Assembly: GCA_049324535.1 (NCBI GenBank)
Contig: JBMOOG010000025.1
Coordinates: forward strand, 1 to 51,097
Direction of reading: 5' to 3'
From: JBMOOG01 sp049324535
GTDB lineage: Bacteria; Pseudomonadota; Alphaproteobacteria; Rhodobacterales; Rhodobacteraceae
Length of the DNA stretch: 51,097 nucleotides
Numbering within the stretch: the stretch's first letter is position 1; each line of letters opens with the position of its first letter. A model generated the notes under the pieces. That model made no database searches and was not told where the DNA came from. It saw nothing but the letters and a program-made list of their open reading frames with translations. The position numbers and the translations under genes were made by a program. This document shows, piece by piece, positions 7,795 to 16,861 of this stretch.

Positions 7795-8592
7795 ATGATT
7801 GCCGATCCCGCCCCGCTCGAGGTTCGCCTGGCTCGTGACGCTGCGGATCTGCGGGCCGCGCAGAGGCTGCGCTACGCGGTCTTCGTCGAGGAGCTGGGGG
7901 GCGGAGGTCCGGGCGTCGATCACGCCGCGCGGCTCGAGATCGACGAATTCGACGCGGTGAACGACCACCTGATCCTCGTCGATCCCGCCCGCGCAGCAGT
8001 CGGGGCCGATCACGTCGTCGGTGTCTACCGGCTCCTGACCTCGGACCGCGCGGCCGAATTCGGGCGCTTCTACTGCGACGCGGAATACGACCTGACGCCG
8101 CTGCGCCGGTCCGGCCGGCGGTTGCTCGAGCTTGGCCGGTCCTGCGTGCACCGCGACTATCGTGGCGGCGCGGCGATGTATCTGCTGTGGAACGCGCTGG
8201 CCGAGTATGTGCTCGATCACCGGATCGAGGTGCTGTTCGGCGTGGCGTCCTTTCACGGCACCGATGCCGAGGCGCTGGCCGTGCCGCTGTCCTGGCTCTA
8301 CTGGCACCATCTGGCGCCCGAGCTGCTTCGGGTGCGCGCGCGGCCCGAGCATTTCCAGCGCATGGACCTGATCGCGCCCGAGGCGCTGGACCGGCGCGCG
8401 GCCATGGCGCTCATGCCCGCGCTCATCAAGGCCTATCTGCGCCTGGGCGGCCATGTCGGCGACGGGGCCTGGATCGACCACCCGTTCAACACGACGGATG
8501 TGATGCTTCTCATGGACACGGCGCGGATGAGCGAGAAGCACAAGGGCTATTACACCCGCCGCCATGAGGGCCGCGAGGAGGCGCGGGGGTGA
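7795..8592 (+). CDS. olsB: Ornithine N-acyltransferase OlsB
   Basis: A 265-residue GNAT-like acyltransferase that transfers a 3-hydroxyacyl group from ACP to ornithine, giving lyso-ornithine lipid. Diagnostic stretches are RLRYAVFVEEL near residue 24, VGVYRLL, and ELGRSCVHRDYRGGAAMYLLW near residue 110. It overlaps olsA by four bases (GTGA), so the two steps of ornithine-lipid synthesis are coupled. Confidence 0.92.
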   Translation: MIADPAPLEVRLARDAADLRAAQRLRYAVFVEELGGGGPGVDHAARLEIDEFDAVNDHLILVDPARAAVGADHVVGVYRLLTSDRAAEFGRFYCDAEYDLTPLRRSGRRLLELGRSCVHRDYRGGAAMYLLWNALAEYVLDHRIEVLFGVASFHGTDAEALAVPLSWLYWHHLAPELLRVRARPEHFQRMDLIAPEALDRRAAMALMPALIKAYLRLGGHVGDGAWIDHPFNTTDVMLLMDTARMSEKHKGYYTRRHEGREEARG

Positions 8593-9443
8593 GCGACTGG
8601 CTGAACGCCGCGCCCCCCCGGACCCGCATCGGGCCGGCGCAGGTTCCGCAGCTCCTGTGGCGGTTGCCGGTCATGGCGCTGGTCACCTTCGGGGGGCTCG
8701 GGCTGCTGCTGCTTCTGCGCCTCTTCGAGCGCCCGCTCCACGGGCCGGTCCGGCCCTGGACGCCGGCGATCACGCAGGCGGTGTGCCGGATCAACCTCGC
8801 GATCCTCGGGATCGGCTACCGGGTCGAGGGCCGGCCGATGGCCGCGCAGGGCGCGATCGTCGCCAATCACGGGTCGTGGCTCGACATCTTCGTGCTGAAC
8901 GCCTGCCAGCGGGTCTATTTCGTGTCCAAGGCCGAGGTGGCGCGCTGGTTCGGGATCGGCTGGCTGGCGCGGGCGACGGGAACCGTGTTCATCACCCGCG
9001 ATCCGAAGGAGGCGAAGGCCCAGCAGGCGATGTTCGAGACCCGGCTGGCGACGGGGCATCGGCTGCTCTTCTTTCCCGAGGGCACCAGCACCGATGCGCG
9101 CCGCGTGCTGCCGTTCAAGTCCACGCTCTTCGCCGCCTTCCTGACCCCGGCGATGGCGCCCTTCCTGCGTATCCAGCCGGTCAGCGTGATCTATCACGCG
9201 CCCCCGGGCGCGGATCCCCGGTTCTACGGCTGGTGGGGCGACATGAGCTTCGGCCCGCATTTCCTGAAGGTTCTCGCGCAGCACCGGCAGGGCCGCGTCG
9301 AGGTCGTCTTCCACGAGCCGCTGCGGGTCGCCGACTTCGCCTCGCGCAAGGATCTGGCGCGGGCCTGCGAGGATGCGGTGCGCTCGGCGCTCGAGGCCCG
9401 TCTCGGCCCGGCGCCGACGGATCAGCCCCGCCCCTCGAGGTAG
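8589..9443 (+). CDS. olsA: Lyso-ornithine lipid O-acyltransferase OlsA
   Basis: A 284-residue PlsC-family acyltransferase with an N-terminal membrane helix (about 25-45), the catalytic His94-x4-Asp99 (NHGSWLD) and the FFPEGT substrate-binding motif at 161-166. Next to olsB it should complete ornithine-lipid synthesis; some OlsA proteins also make phosphatidic acid. GTG start inside the olsB stop. Its 3' end overlaps the convergent glk gene by 22 bases. Confidence 0.9.
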   Translation: MSDWLNAAPPRTRIGPAQVPQLLWRLPVMALVTFGGLGLLLLLRLFERPLHGPVRPWTPAITQAVCRINLAILGIGYRVEGRPMAAQGAIVANHGSWLDIFVLNACQRVYFVSKAEVARWFGIGWLARATGTVFITRDPKEAKAQQAMFETRLATGHRLLFFPEGTSTDARRVLPFKSTLFAAFLTPAMAPFLRIQPVSVIYHAPPGADPRFYGWWGDMSFGPHFLKVLAQHRQGRVEVVFHEPLRVADFASRKDLARACEDAVRSALEARLGPAPTDQPRPSR

Positions 9444-10381
9444 AGCGCGCAGCCGGTCAGGGCGGCGAAGTCGTCCTCGACCAGATCGACCGAAAAGCCG
9501 TGCATGAACTCCGAGAAGCGGCCCTTGTCGGCGAAGGCCTCGGCAAAGCCATAGGCGCCGAGCCAGGGCGCGAAGGCGCGCGCCACGCCGCCGACCAGCG
9601 AGACGCCGCCATAGGGCAGGTGGATCAGCGCAAGATCGCCCGCCACCGTGCCGAGAAGCCGGACGAAAGCGCGGCCGGTGGCCTCGCACAGGGGATCCTG
9701 ACCCATGCCGGCCATGATCGCCGAGGCGGAGCGGGTCTCGGAGGATCCGGCCTCGCGCGCCGTGAAGGCGAAAAGCCGCTCGAGTCCGCGCCCGGAAAGC
9801 ACGTCCTCGACCCCCGGAAAGCCGTGGGCGGTCTCGACGAAGCGCAAGAGGCGCAGGTCGGCCTCGGTGCGCACCGGCAGGCTGGCGTGGCCGCATTCCG
9901 ACGCGGCGACCAGCCGCCCCGCGCCCGTTCCGTGCACCGGCGCGGCGTTGAAACCGGTCCCGACACCGATCACCAGCCGGGCGCCGTCGGCGCGCGGCGC
10001 CCCCCCGATCACCCGCCGCAGGTTTTCCGGCGCGATGTGCCCCAGCGCATGGCCCTGCGCCTGCAGATCGTTCAGCACCGCCACGCGCTCGGCCCCTGTC
10101 GCGCGGGCCAGGGTTTCGCTGTCGATCTGCCAGTCGAGGTTGGTCAGCCGCCCGACGCCGCGATCGACCGGACCGGCGACCGCGACGCAGGCCCCGGCGC
10201 AATCGACGCCGCCCTGGTCGGCCAGATAGGCGGCGATCACCTCGGCCAACCCCGGCTGACCGGCGTTGGCGTAGCGGCGCACGGTTCCGGTCTCGACCCG
10301 TCCGCCCCGGGCCAGCGCGAGGCGGGTGTTGGTTCCGCCCACATCGGCGACGAGCGTGAGGATATCGGCGGGCAGCGGCAT
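9422..10381 (-). CDS. glk: Glucokinase
   Basis: A 319-residue Glk-family (ROK-unrelated) glucokinase that phosphorylates intracellular glucose with ATP. The phosphate-binding ADVGGTNTRLALA is at residues 12-24, then LTNLDWQID, the catalytic loop LNDLQAQGHAL and GVGTGFNAA. Last gene of the regulator-bgl-glk operon, where it would trap glucose released by the two glucosidases of this locus. Start at 10381; 8 bases separate it from bgl. Confidence 0.93.
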   Translation of the reverse strand: MPLPADILTLVADVGGTNTRLALARGGRVETGTVRRYANAGQPGLAEVIAAYLADQGGVDCAGACVAVAGPVDRGVGRLTNLDWQIDSETLARATGAERVAVLNDLQAQGHALGHIAPENLRRVIGGAPRADGARLVIGVGTGFNAAPVHGTGAGRLVAASECGHASLPVRTEADLRLLRFVETAHGFPGVEDVLSGRGLERLFAFTAREAGSSETRSASAIMAGMGQDPLCEATGRAFVRLLGTVAGDLALIHLPYGGVSLVGGVARAFAPWLGAYGFAEAFADKGRFSEFMHGFSVDLVEDDFAALTGCALYLEGRG

Positions 10382-10389
10382 GGCGGGGC

Positions 10390-11724
10390 CTATCGGTGAT
10401 CGGATCGGCGCAGCGCGCGCGCAAAGGCGTGATAGGACGCCTTCGGGGTGCGCTGCAAGCTGTCGAAATCCACGTGGACGAGGCCGAAGCGCTTGGAATA
10501 GCCGAAGGACCATTCGTAATTGTCGAGAAGCGACCAGGCGATGTAGGCGCGGACCGGAAGGCCGGCCGCGATGGCCCGGCGCACCTCGGCAAGGTGCTGG
10601 GCGTGATAGGCGACGCGGCCCGCGTCCGCGACCTCGGTGCCGTCGAGCGTATCGCGCGAGGCCATCCCGTTCTCGGTGATGTGGATCGGCAGCCCGCCGG
10701 CGTGGTCGTGGACGAGGTGGAGGATCTCGCCCAGTCCCTCGGGGCAGATCTCCCAGCCCATGTCGGTCTTGGGCAGCGGGCCCTCGACCTCGGCCAGCGC
10801 CGGCCAGGGACCGGGCGCGGGGCCGATCAGCTTGCGGGTGTAGTAGTTGACCCCGATCCAGTCGAGAGGCGCGCCGATCGTGGCGAAGTCGTCCTGCCAG
10901 CCCTCGGGCAGGTGCGGGCCGAGCCCCTCGAGCACCGGCTCCGGGTAGCGGCCCCGGAAGAGCCCCGACAGGAAGAACCGGTTGTAGATCGCGTCGTAGC
11001 GGCGGGCCGCGTCGCGCGCGGCGGGCGAGGGGTCGGCGGGGTGCGTGGCCTCGAAGTTCAGGACCGCGCCGAGGTTGCCCAGCCCCTCGGCCCGCCAGGT
11101 CTCGATCACCCGGCCATGCGCCAGCAGCACATGGTGCATGGCGCGCGCCGCGGCGCGGATGTCGCGCAGGCCGGGGGCGTGATGGCCGAGGAAATGGCTC
11201 AGCCAGGACACGCACCAGGGTTCGTTCACGGGGGCGGCCGACCAGAGCCGGTCGCCGAGCCGCCGCGCGATCACCGCGCCGTAATCGGCCATCCAGCCGG
11301 CGATGTCGCGGTTGCGCCAGCCGCCGAGGTCGGAGAGCGGCGCGGGCAGTTCCCAGTGGTAGAGCGTCAGCGCCGGCTTCAGCCCGCGCGCCAGCATTCC
11401 GTCCAGCAAGCGGTCGTAGAAGTCGAGGCCCTCGGGGTTCACCGGTCCGCGGCCCCCGGGCATGACCCGGGCCCAGGAGACGGAGAACCGGTAGATGTCG
11501 AAGCCCGCCTGCGCGACGAGGTCGAGATCCTCGGCCCAGCGGTGGTAGTGGTCGCAGGCGCGGGCGCCGTCCTCGGCCCCGACCACATTGCCGGGCGTCG
11601 CCGCAAAGCTGTCCCAGTGCGTGCCGCCCGCGCCGCCGAAGCGGTGGCCTTCGATCTGGTAGGCGGATGTCGCCGTGCCGAACAGGAATCCGTCAGGGAA
11701 ATCGGCGCGCGTGGGCAGGGTCAT
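10390..11724 (-). CDS. bglA: GH1 beta-glucosidase
   Basis: A 444-residue family 1 glycoside hydrolase, a single TIM barrel without signal peptide, so cytoplasmic. The acid/base is Glu168 in VNEPW and the nucleophile Glu351 in ITENG. The family start FLFGTATSAYQIEG is intact. It should hydrolyse beta-glucosides such as cellobiose after uptake. Its start overlaps the regulator's stop by four bases. Confidence 0.94.
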   Translation of the reverse strand: MTLPTRADFPDGFLFGTATSAYQIEGHRFGGAGGTHWDSFAATPGNVVGAEDGARACDHYHRWAEDLDLVAQAGFDIYRFSVSWARVMPGGRGPVNPEGLDFYDRLLDGMLARGLKPALTLYHWELPAPLSDLGGWRNRDIAGWMADYGAVIARRLGDRLWSAAPVNEPWCVSWLSHFLGHHAPGLRDIRAAARAMHHVLLAHGRVIETWRAEGLGNLGAVLNFEATHPADPSPAARDAARRYDAIYNRFFLSGLFRGRYPEPVLEGLGPHLPEGWQDDFATIGAPLDWIGVNYYTRKLIGPAPGPWPALAEVEGPLPKTDMGWEICPEGLGEILHLVHDHAGGLPIHITENGMASRDTLDGTEVADAGRVAYHAQHLAEVRRAIAAGLPVRAYIAWSLLDNYEWSFGYSKRFGLVHVDFDSLQRTPKASYHAFARALRRSDHR

Positions 11725-12761
11725 CGCGGGTCTCGTCTGAGAGGGGCCGGGCCGGTGGACTGGCCGACCATCAGCTCGGCCTCCATCAGGTCCTCGGAGG
11801 GGGGCAGGGACGGGTCGGCGACATGGGCGAGCAGCATGGCCGCGGCACGGCGGCCCGCCTCGCGCACCGAAGACCGGGTGGCGGTGAAGATCGGCACGCT
11901 CTCGCCGTTCTTCAGGTAGCTGAGGTCGTCATCATGGGTGACGATCGAGACGTCGCGCCCAAGCACCAGCCCCGCGTCCTGGATCGCCCGGCGCACCCCG
12001 ATCGCCGAGATCAGCGAGGCGGTGAGGAAGGCGGTGGGCGGATCCGGCAGGGCGAGCATGGCCTGCGCGGCCCGGTAGCCGTAGGTCTCGGTCATCTCCT
12101 CGGACCGCATGAGGGCGGGGTCGGCGACGAGGCCGCGCGCGGCCAGCGCCTCCTCGTAGCCGCGCCGGCGGCGGATGGCGAAGTCCATGAACTCGAGCCC
12201 ATTCACCAGAGCGATGCGGCGGTGGCCGAGGTCCAGAAGGAAGGCGGTGGCGCGCGCGAAGGCGCGGCGGTTGTTCACGTCCACCCAGGAATAGGGCAGC
12301 GCGGTGCCGGTCGAGCGGCCGTGGACCACGAAGGGCAGGCCGAGCTCGGTCAGAAGCGGGATGCGCGGGTCGCCCAGTTTCGGCCCGTGGACGATGACCC
12401 CGTCCACGGTGGCGCGCGCCTTCAGCTCGCGGTAGGCACGCGCCTCGTCGGCGTCCGAGACGACCGACAGCAGCATTTCGTAGCCGGCCTTGTGGTAGGT
12501 CTCGCCCGCGCCGGCGATGAAATCGGCGAAGATCGGGTTGACGATCTCGTGCCGGGTCGAGACCGGGATGACGTGGCCGATGGCCATGGCGCGCCCGGTG
12601 GCGAGGCTGCGCGCGCGCAGGTTGGGGCGGTAGTTGTGGCGGCGCGCGGCCTCCTGCACCCGCTGGCGCGTCTCCTCGCTGACCTCGGGATAGCCGTTCA
12701 GCGCCCGGCTGACGGTGGTCTGCGACAGACCCAGCGTCCTCGACAGTTCCTTGAGGTTCAT
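11721..12761 (-). CDS. aglR: LacI-family regulator of glucoside use (AglR-like)
   Basis: A 346-residue LacI/GalR repressor. The helix-turn-helix is at the N-terminus (MNLKELSRTLGLSQTTVSRAL) with a hinge near residues 45-60, then a periplasmic-binding-type sensor domain. The ATG at 12761 starts directly at the HTH; upstream in-frame codons would run into an operator. First gene of the minus-strand operon with bglA and glk, and divergent from aglE. The operators between them suggest it represses both directions until a glucoside binds. Confidence 0.9.
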   Translation of the reverse strand: MNLKELSRTLGLSQTTVSRALNGYPEVSEETRQRVQEAARRHNYRPNLRARSLATGRAMAIGHVIPVSTRHEIVNPIFADFIAGAGETYHKAGYEMLLSVVSDADEARAYRELKARATVDGVIVHGPKLGDPRIPLLTELGLPFVVHGRSTGTALPYSWVDVNNRRAFARATAFLLDLGHRRIALVNGLEFMDFAIRRRRGYEEALAARGLVADPALMRSEEMTETYGYRAAQAMLALPDPPTAFLTASLISAIGVRRAIQDAGLVLGRDVSIVTHDDDLSYLKNGESVPIFTATRSSVREAGRRAAAMLLAHVADPSLPPSEDLMEAELMVGQSTGPAPLRRDPR

Positions 12762-12808
12762 CGTGCCAAGCCCATGCGCCTTCGTCGCGCACTCTCCCCG
12801 CAGCGTCC

Positions 12809-12818
12809 AAAGCGCTTT
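12809..12818. promoter_or_regulatory. LacI-type operator 1
   Basis: The palindrome AAAGCGCTTT within TCCAAAGCGCTTTCAA lies 48 bases before the regulator start. It has the central CG and symmetric form typical of LacI-family sites. Operator 2 shares 13 consecutive bases. Confidence 0.8.
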
Positions 12819-12900
12819 CAATTCCGGTCAGGCTACCCCTGCCCGTCGGTCCCGTCAACGAAACCGGGGGGCCTGCGCGACCTGCCGGGCAACGTCATGA

Positions 12901-12948
12901 TTGACAACGGCGACGGGCGGGTTCAGGTTGAAGCATCCAAAGCGCTTT
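12901..12948 (+). promoter_or_regulatory. aglE promoter region with LacI-type operator 2
   Basis: A good -35 box, TTGACA, is at 12901-12906; the -10 is not clear. The palindrome AAAGCGCTTT at 12939-12948 (in TCCAAAGCGCTTTGAA) would lie near the transcription start, where a bound repressor blocks initiation. The two operator centres are 130 bases apart. Confidence 0.7.
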
Positions 12949-13028
12949 GAAGCCGAGTCCCGGAACAGGGGCCGGGGCTGGCGCCGTTGGCCCGGGTCGA
13001 ACCGGAACAGCCTGTCTGGGAGGAAGGC

Positions 13029-14378
13029 ATGACAGTCAAGCTAGTCGCAGGGGCATCCCTGATCGCGCTGATGGCCGGCGGGGCCCATGCGCAGGACCTG
13101 AAGTTCAAGCCGGGCGAGGATGCCCGCTTCAACTGGAAGAGCTACGAGGATTTCGCCGCGGGCCACAAGCTCGACGGTCAGACGCTGACCATCTTCGGGC
13201 CGTGGCGCGGCGAGGATCAGGCGCTGGTGGAATCGGTGCTGGCCTATTTCGCCGCCGCCACCGGGGCCACGGTGAACTACTCGTCGTCCGAGAACTACGA
13301 ACAGCAGATCGTCATCGACACCCAGGCCGGATCGCCGCCCGACATCGCCGTGCTTCCGCAGCCCGGCCTGATCGCGGACCTGGCCGGCAAGGGCCTGCTG
13401 ACCCCGCTGGGCGAGGACACCGCCTCCTGGCTGCGCGACAACTACGCGGCCGGCGACAGCTGGGTGAAGCTCGGCACCTACAAGGGCAAGGACGGGGCCG
13501 AGGCGCTCTATGCCTTCCCCTACAAGATCGACGTGAAGTCGCTGGTCTGGTACGTGCCCGAGAACTTCGAGGACGCGGGCTACAAGATCCCCGAGACCAT
13601 GGAGGACCTCAAGGCGCTGACCGAGCAGATCGTCGCGGACGGCGGCACGCCCTGGTGCATCGGGCTGGGATCGGGCGGTGCGACCGGCTGGCCGGCGACC
13701 GACTGGGTCGAGGACCTGATGCTGCGCACCGCGCCGCCCGAGACCTACGACAAATGGGTGAGCCGCGAGATCCCGTTCAACGATCCGGCGGTGGTCGCCG
13801 CGATCGACGACTTCGGCTGGTTCGCCAAGAACGACACGTTCGTGGCCGGCGGCACCGGCACCGTCGCCTCGACCGATTTCCGCGACAGCCCGAAGGGTCT
13901 CTTCACCTCGCCGCCACAATGCTACCTGCACCATCAGGCGTCGTTCATCCCGTCGTTCTTCCCCGAGGGCACGAAGCTTGGGGTCGATGCCGACTTCTTC
14001 TACTTCCCGGCCTATGCCGGCAAGGACCTGGGCAAGCCGGTGCTGGGCGCGGGCACGCTGGTCATGATCACCCATGACACCCCGGCGGCGCGGGCCTTCA
14101 TCGAGTTCCTCGAGACGCCGATCGCGCATGAGGTCTGGATGGCGCAGTCGAGCTTCCTCACCCCGTTCAAAGGCGTGAACACCGACGCCTACGCCAACGA
14201 CGCGATGAAGAAGCAGGGCGAGATCCTGCTGAACTCGACCACCTTCCGCTTCGACGGGTCCGACCTGATGCCGGGCGCGGTCGGCGCCGGCACCTTCTGG
14301 ACGGGCATGGTCGACTACGTCGGCGGCAAGTCCGCGCAGGAGGTGGCCGACACCATCGAGGCCTCCTGGCCGAAGTGA
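13029..14378 (+). CDS. aglE: Alpha-glucoside ABC transporter, substrate-binding protein
   Basis: A 449-residue periplasmic solute-binding protein of the MalE type. A signal peptide is clear (MTVKLVAGASLIALMAGGAHA, cleaved before Gln22). Similarity to rhizobial AglE and the downstream aglFGAK order point to alpha-glucosides such as sucrose, trehalose or maltose. First gene of the plus-strand operon; a hairpin separates it from aglF, consistent with higher expression of the binding protein. Confidence 0.9.
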   Translation: MTVKLVAGASLIALMAGGAHAQDLKFKPGEDARFNWKSYEDFAAGHKLDGQTLTIFGPWRGEDQALVESVLAYFAAATGATVNYSSSENYEQQIVIDTQAGSPPDIAVLPQPGLIADLAGKGLLTPLGEDTASWLRDNYAAGDSWVKLGTYKGKDGAEALYAFPYKIDVKSLVWYVPENFEDAGYKIPETMEDLKALTEQIVADGGTPWCIGLGSGGATGWPATDWVEDLMLRTAPPETYDKWVSREIPFNDPAVVAAIDDFGWFAKNDTFVAGGTGTVASTDFRDSPKGLFTSPPQCYLHHQASFIPSFFPEGTKLGVDADFFYFPAYAGKDLGKPVLGAGTLVMITHDTPAARAFIEFLETPIAHEVWMAQSSFLTPFKGVNTDAYANDAMKKQGEILLNSTTFRFDGSDLMPGAVGAGTFWTGMVDYVGGKSAQEVADTIEASWPK

Positions 14379-14398
14379 CCGGACCGGCATGACCCATT

Positions 14399-14422
14399 GG
14401 CCCGGCGCCGTCGTGCCGGGCC
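14399..14422 (+). promoter_or_regulatory. Intercistronic hairpin between aglE and aglF
   Basis: An 8-bp perfect stem (14399-14406 with 14415-14422) with an 8-nt loop starts 20 bases after the aglE stop. Such hairpins often stabilise the binding-protein part of the transcript or attenuate readthrough. Confidence 0.55.
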
Positions 14423-14458
14423 ACCATGGACCACTTCGCATCGGGCAGGGGGGGGCAG

Positions 14459-15703
14459 ATGCATCCGGCACTTCAGGCGCTCATCACCATCGGCATCGGC
14501 GTGGGCGGGTGCGTCGGCTATTTCTGGGCCTCGAACCTCATCCTCGACAAGGTGCTCTATCCGGCGCGCGGACCGCACGCGTCGCGCAACATCAACCGGG
14601 CGAACCTGGTGCGCCCCTGGCTCTTCCTGCTGCCCGCGCTGATCGCGCTTGGCCTCTACCTCGCCTATCCGGTCTTCGCCACCGCCTGGCTGTCGCTGAA
14701 CCGCGACGGCACCTTCGTGGGGATCGAGAACTACCAGCGGATGCTGGCCGAGGGGAAGTTCTGGGAATCGATGCGCAACAACATGCTGTGGCTGATCGTG
14801 GTGCCCGCGCTCGCCACTGCGTTCGGGCTGCTCGTGGCGCAGCTCACCGACCGGATCTGGTGGGGCAACATCGCCAAGTCGCTGATCTTCATGCCGATGG
14901 CCATTTCCTTCGTCGGCGCCTCGGTGATCTGGAAGCTGATCTACGACACGAGGCCGGCCGATCAGGACCAGATCGGGCTTCTGAACGCGGTCTGGATGAC
15001 CTTTGACGGCGGCATCGGATCGCTGATCGTGCTGCGCGTGCTGCCGGTGCTGGCGCTTCTGGCCTTCGCGGGGCTGGTCGCCTGGTTCGGCTGGACCTTC
15101 GTGCGCCCGATGCTGGCCCCGATTCTGGGCGGCCGGTCCGGCGCCGAGCATCGCGGCTGGGGCTATGCGCCGCTGCGGGTGCTCGTGGGCCTCGCGGCGG
15201 TCTGGCTGGTGTGGAAGTCGCTCACCGCCGCCCTTGCCATCGCCACCGCGACGCTGCCCTACGGCCAGCCGCAGACCTGGCTCACCATCACCTACTGGAA
15301 CAACTTCCTGCTGATGGCGGTGCTCGTCTGGATCCAGGCGGGCTTTGCCATGGTGATCCTGTCGGCGGCGCTGCGCGCGATCCCCGAAGAGACGCTCGAG
15401 GCCGCGATCCTCGACGGCGCGAACCCCTGGCAGATCTTCTTCAAGATCAAGGTTCCCCAGATCATGGGGACCATCGTCGTGGTCTGGACGACGATCACCA
15501 TCGTCGTGCTCAAGGTCTTCGACATCGTCCTGGCGATGACCAACGGCCAGTGGGAGACGCAGGTCCTCGCCAACTACATGTACGACAAGTTCTTCCGCGC
15601 CTTCGACGTGGGCGTGGGGTCGGCGGCGGCGATGGTCATCATGCTGCTGGTGACGCCGATCCTGATCTGGAACGTCTACAACGTCCGCAAGGAAATGAAG
15701 TAG
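14459..15703 (+). CDS. aglF: Alpha-glucoside ABC transporter permease AglF
   Basis: A 414-residue MalF-type permease. An N-terminal helix (about 5-25) precedes a loop and the core membrane domain. The coupling EAA loop is EETLEAAILDGANPWQIFFKIKVP, cut here only by description, near residues 310-335. ATG 14459 was chosen because it begins just before the first helix; an in-frame ATG at 14426 lies in the intercistronic region. Pairs with AglG. Confidence 0.88.
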   Translation: MHPALQALITIGIGVGGCVGYFWASNLILDKVLYPARGPHASRNINRANLVRPWLFLLPALIALGLYLAYPVFATAWLSLNRDGTFVGIENYQRMLAEGKFWESMRNNMLWLIVVPALATAFGLLVAQLTDRIWWGNIAKSLIFMPMAISFVGASVIWKLIYDTRPADQDQIGLLNAVWMTFDGGIGSLIVLRVLPVLALLAFAGLVAWFGWTFVRPMLAPILGGRSGAEHRGWGYAPLRVLVGLAAVWLVWKSLTAALAIATATLPYGQPQTWLTITYWNNFLLMAVLVWIQAGFAMVILSAALRAIPEETLEAAILDGANPWQIFFKIKVPQIMGTIVVVWTTITIVVLKVFDIVLAMTNGQWETQVLANYMYDKFFRAFDVGVGSAAAMVIMLLVTPILIWNVYNVRKEMK

Positions 15704-15712
15704 GGGGCCGCC

Positions 15713-16852
15713 GTGGACAACATTGCCGGACGCAAGCCCGCGCTGGTCTGGGCGGTTCACCTGTCGGTGGTCCTGCTGGTCGCGCTCTGGGTGCTGCCGA
15801 CCTTCGGCCTGCTGGTGTCCTCGTTCCGCACCGGCGACCAGATCGCCGGGTCGGGCTGGTGGAAGTCGCTCTCGACGCAGGAGCAGCAGCTCTCGCCGAT
15901 CCGGGTCGAGGGGACCGAGGTCCAGAAGGACGGCCGTTTCGTGATCGAGGGCAGCCTCTTCCCCGGCGGCGGGTCGAACGTGAGCGCCTGGGGCACGTCC
16001 TCCCGCGAGCCGACCGCGCTCAGGCCCGGCGACACCGCCGATCTCGGGGACGGCGTGACCCTCACCCTCGACGCGCAGGGCCGCTACGTGCTGTCCTCGC
16101 CCGCATCCTTCGAGGGCACGCGCCTGCCCCGCATCTTTGCCACGGCCTCGGTGCCGCCGTCCTTCTCGCTCGACAACTACCGAACCGTGCTCTTCGCCAA
16201 GCAGACCGGGACCAGCATCGGGCAGGCCTTCCTGAACACCGCGACGGTAGCCATCCCGGCGACGATCATCCCGATCCTCGTCGCGGCCTTCGCGGCCTAT
16301 GCGCTGGCCTGGATGGACTTTCCGGGGCGCGCGCTGCTGGTCGCGGCGGTGGTGGGGCTGCTGGTGGTGCCGCTGCAACTGGCGCTGATCCCGCTTCTGC
16401 AGTTCCACAACGCCATCGGCATCGGCAAGGGCTATCTGGGGATCTGGCTTGCGCACACCGGTTTCGGGCTGCCGCTCGCGATCTATCTCCTGCGCAACTA
16501 CATGGTCGGACTGCCGCGCGACATCATCGAGAACGCCCGCGTCGATGGCGCGAGCGAGTTCCAGATCTTCGTCAAGATCATCCTGCCGCTCAGCTTCCCG
16601 GCGCTCGCTTCCTTCGCGATCTTCCAGTTCCTCTGGACCTGGAACGACCTGCTGGTGGCGCTGGTCTTCCTCGGCACCGGCGATGACCAGCTCGTGCTGA
16701 CCGGGGCGCTGGTGAACCTGCTGGGATCGCGGGGCGGCGAATGGGAGATCCTCGCCACCTCGGCCTTCGTGTCGATCGCGGTGCCGCTGCTGGTGTTCTT
16801 CGCGATGCAGAAATACCTCGTGCGCGGCCTCCTGGCCGGCTCGGTGAAGTAA
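15713..16852 (+). CDS. aglG: Alpha-glucoside ABC transporter permease AglG
   Basis: A 379-residue MalG-type permease starting at GTG 15713. TM1 is at about 12-35. A polar stretch of some 120 residues (about 38-160) then separates it from the other five helices, forming a large periplasmic domain not found in E. coli MalG. The EAA loop is IIENARVDGASEFQIF near residue 270. Two membrane subunits plus AglK and AglE complete the importer. Confidence 0.88.
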   Translation: MDNIAGRKPALVWAVHLSVVLLVALWVLPTFGLLVSSFRTGDQIAGSGWWKSLSTQEQQLSPIRVEGTEVQKDGRFVIEGSLFPGGGSNVSAWGTSSREPTALRPGDTADLGDGVTLTLDAQGRYVLSSPASFEGTRLPRIFATASVPPSFSLDNYRTVLFAKQTGTSIGQAFLNTATVAIPATIIPILVAAFAAYALAWMDFPGRALLVAAVVGLLVVPLQLALIPLLQFHNAIGIGKGYLGIWLAHTGFGLPLAIYLLRNYMVGLPRDIIENARVDGASEFQIFVKIILPLSFPALASFAIFQFLWTWNDLLVALVFLGTGDDQLVLTGALVNLLGSRGGEWEILATSAFVSIAVPLLVFFAMQKYLVRGLLAGSVK

Positions 16853-16861
16853 GGAGACGCG

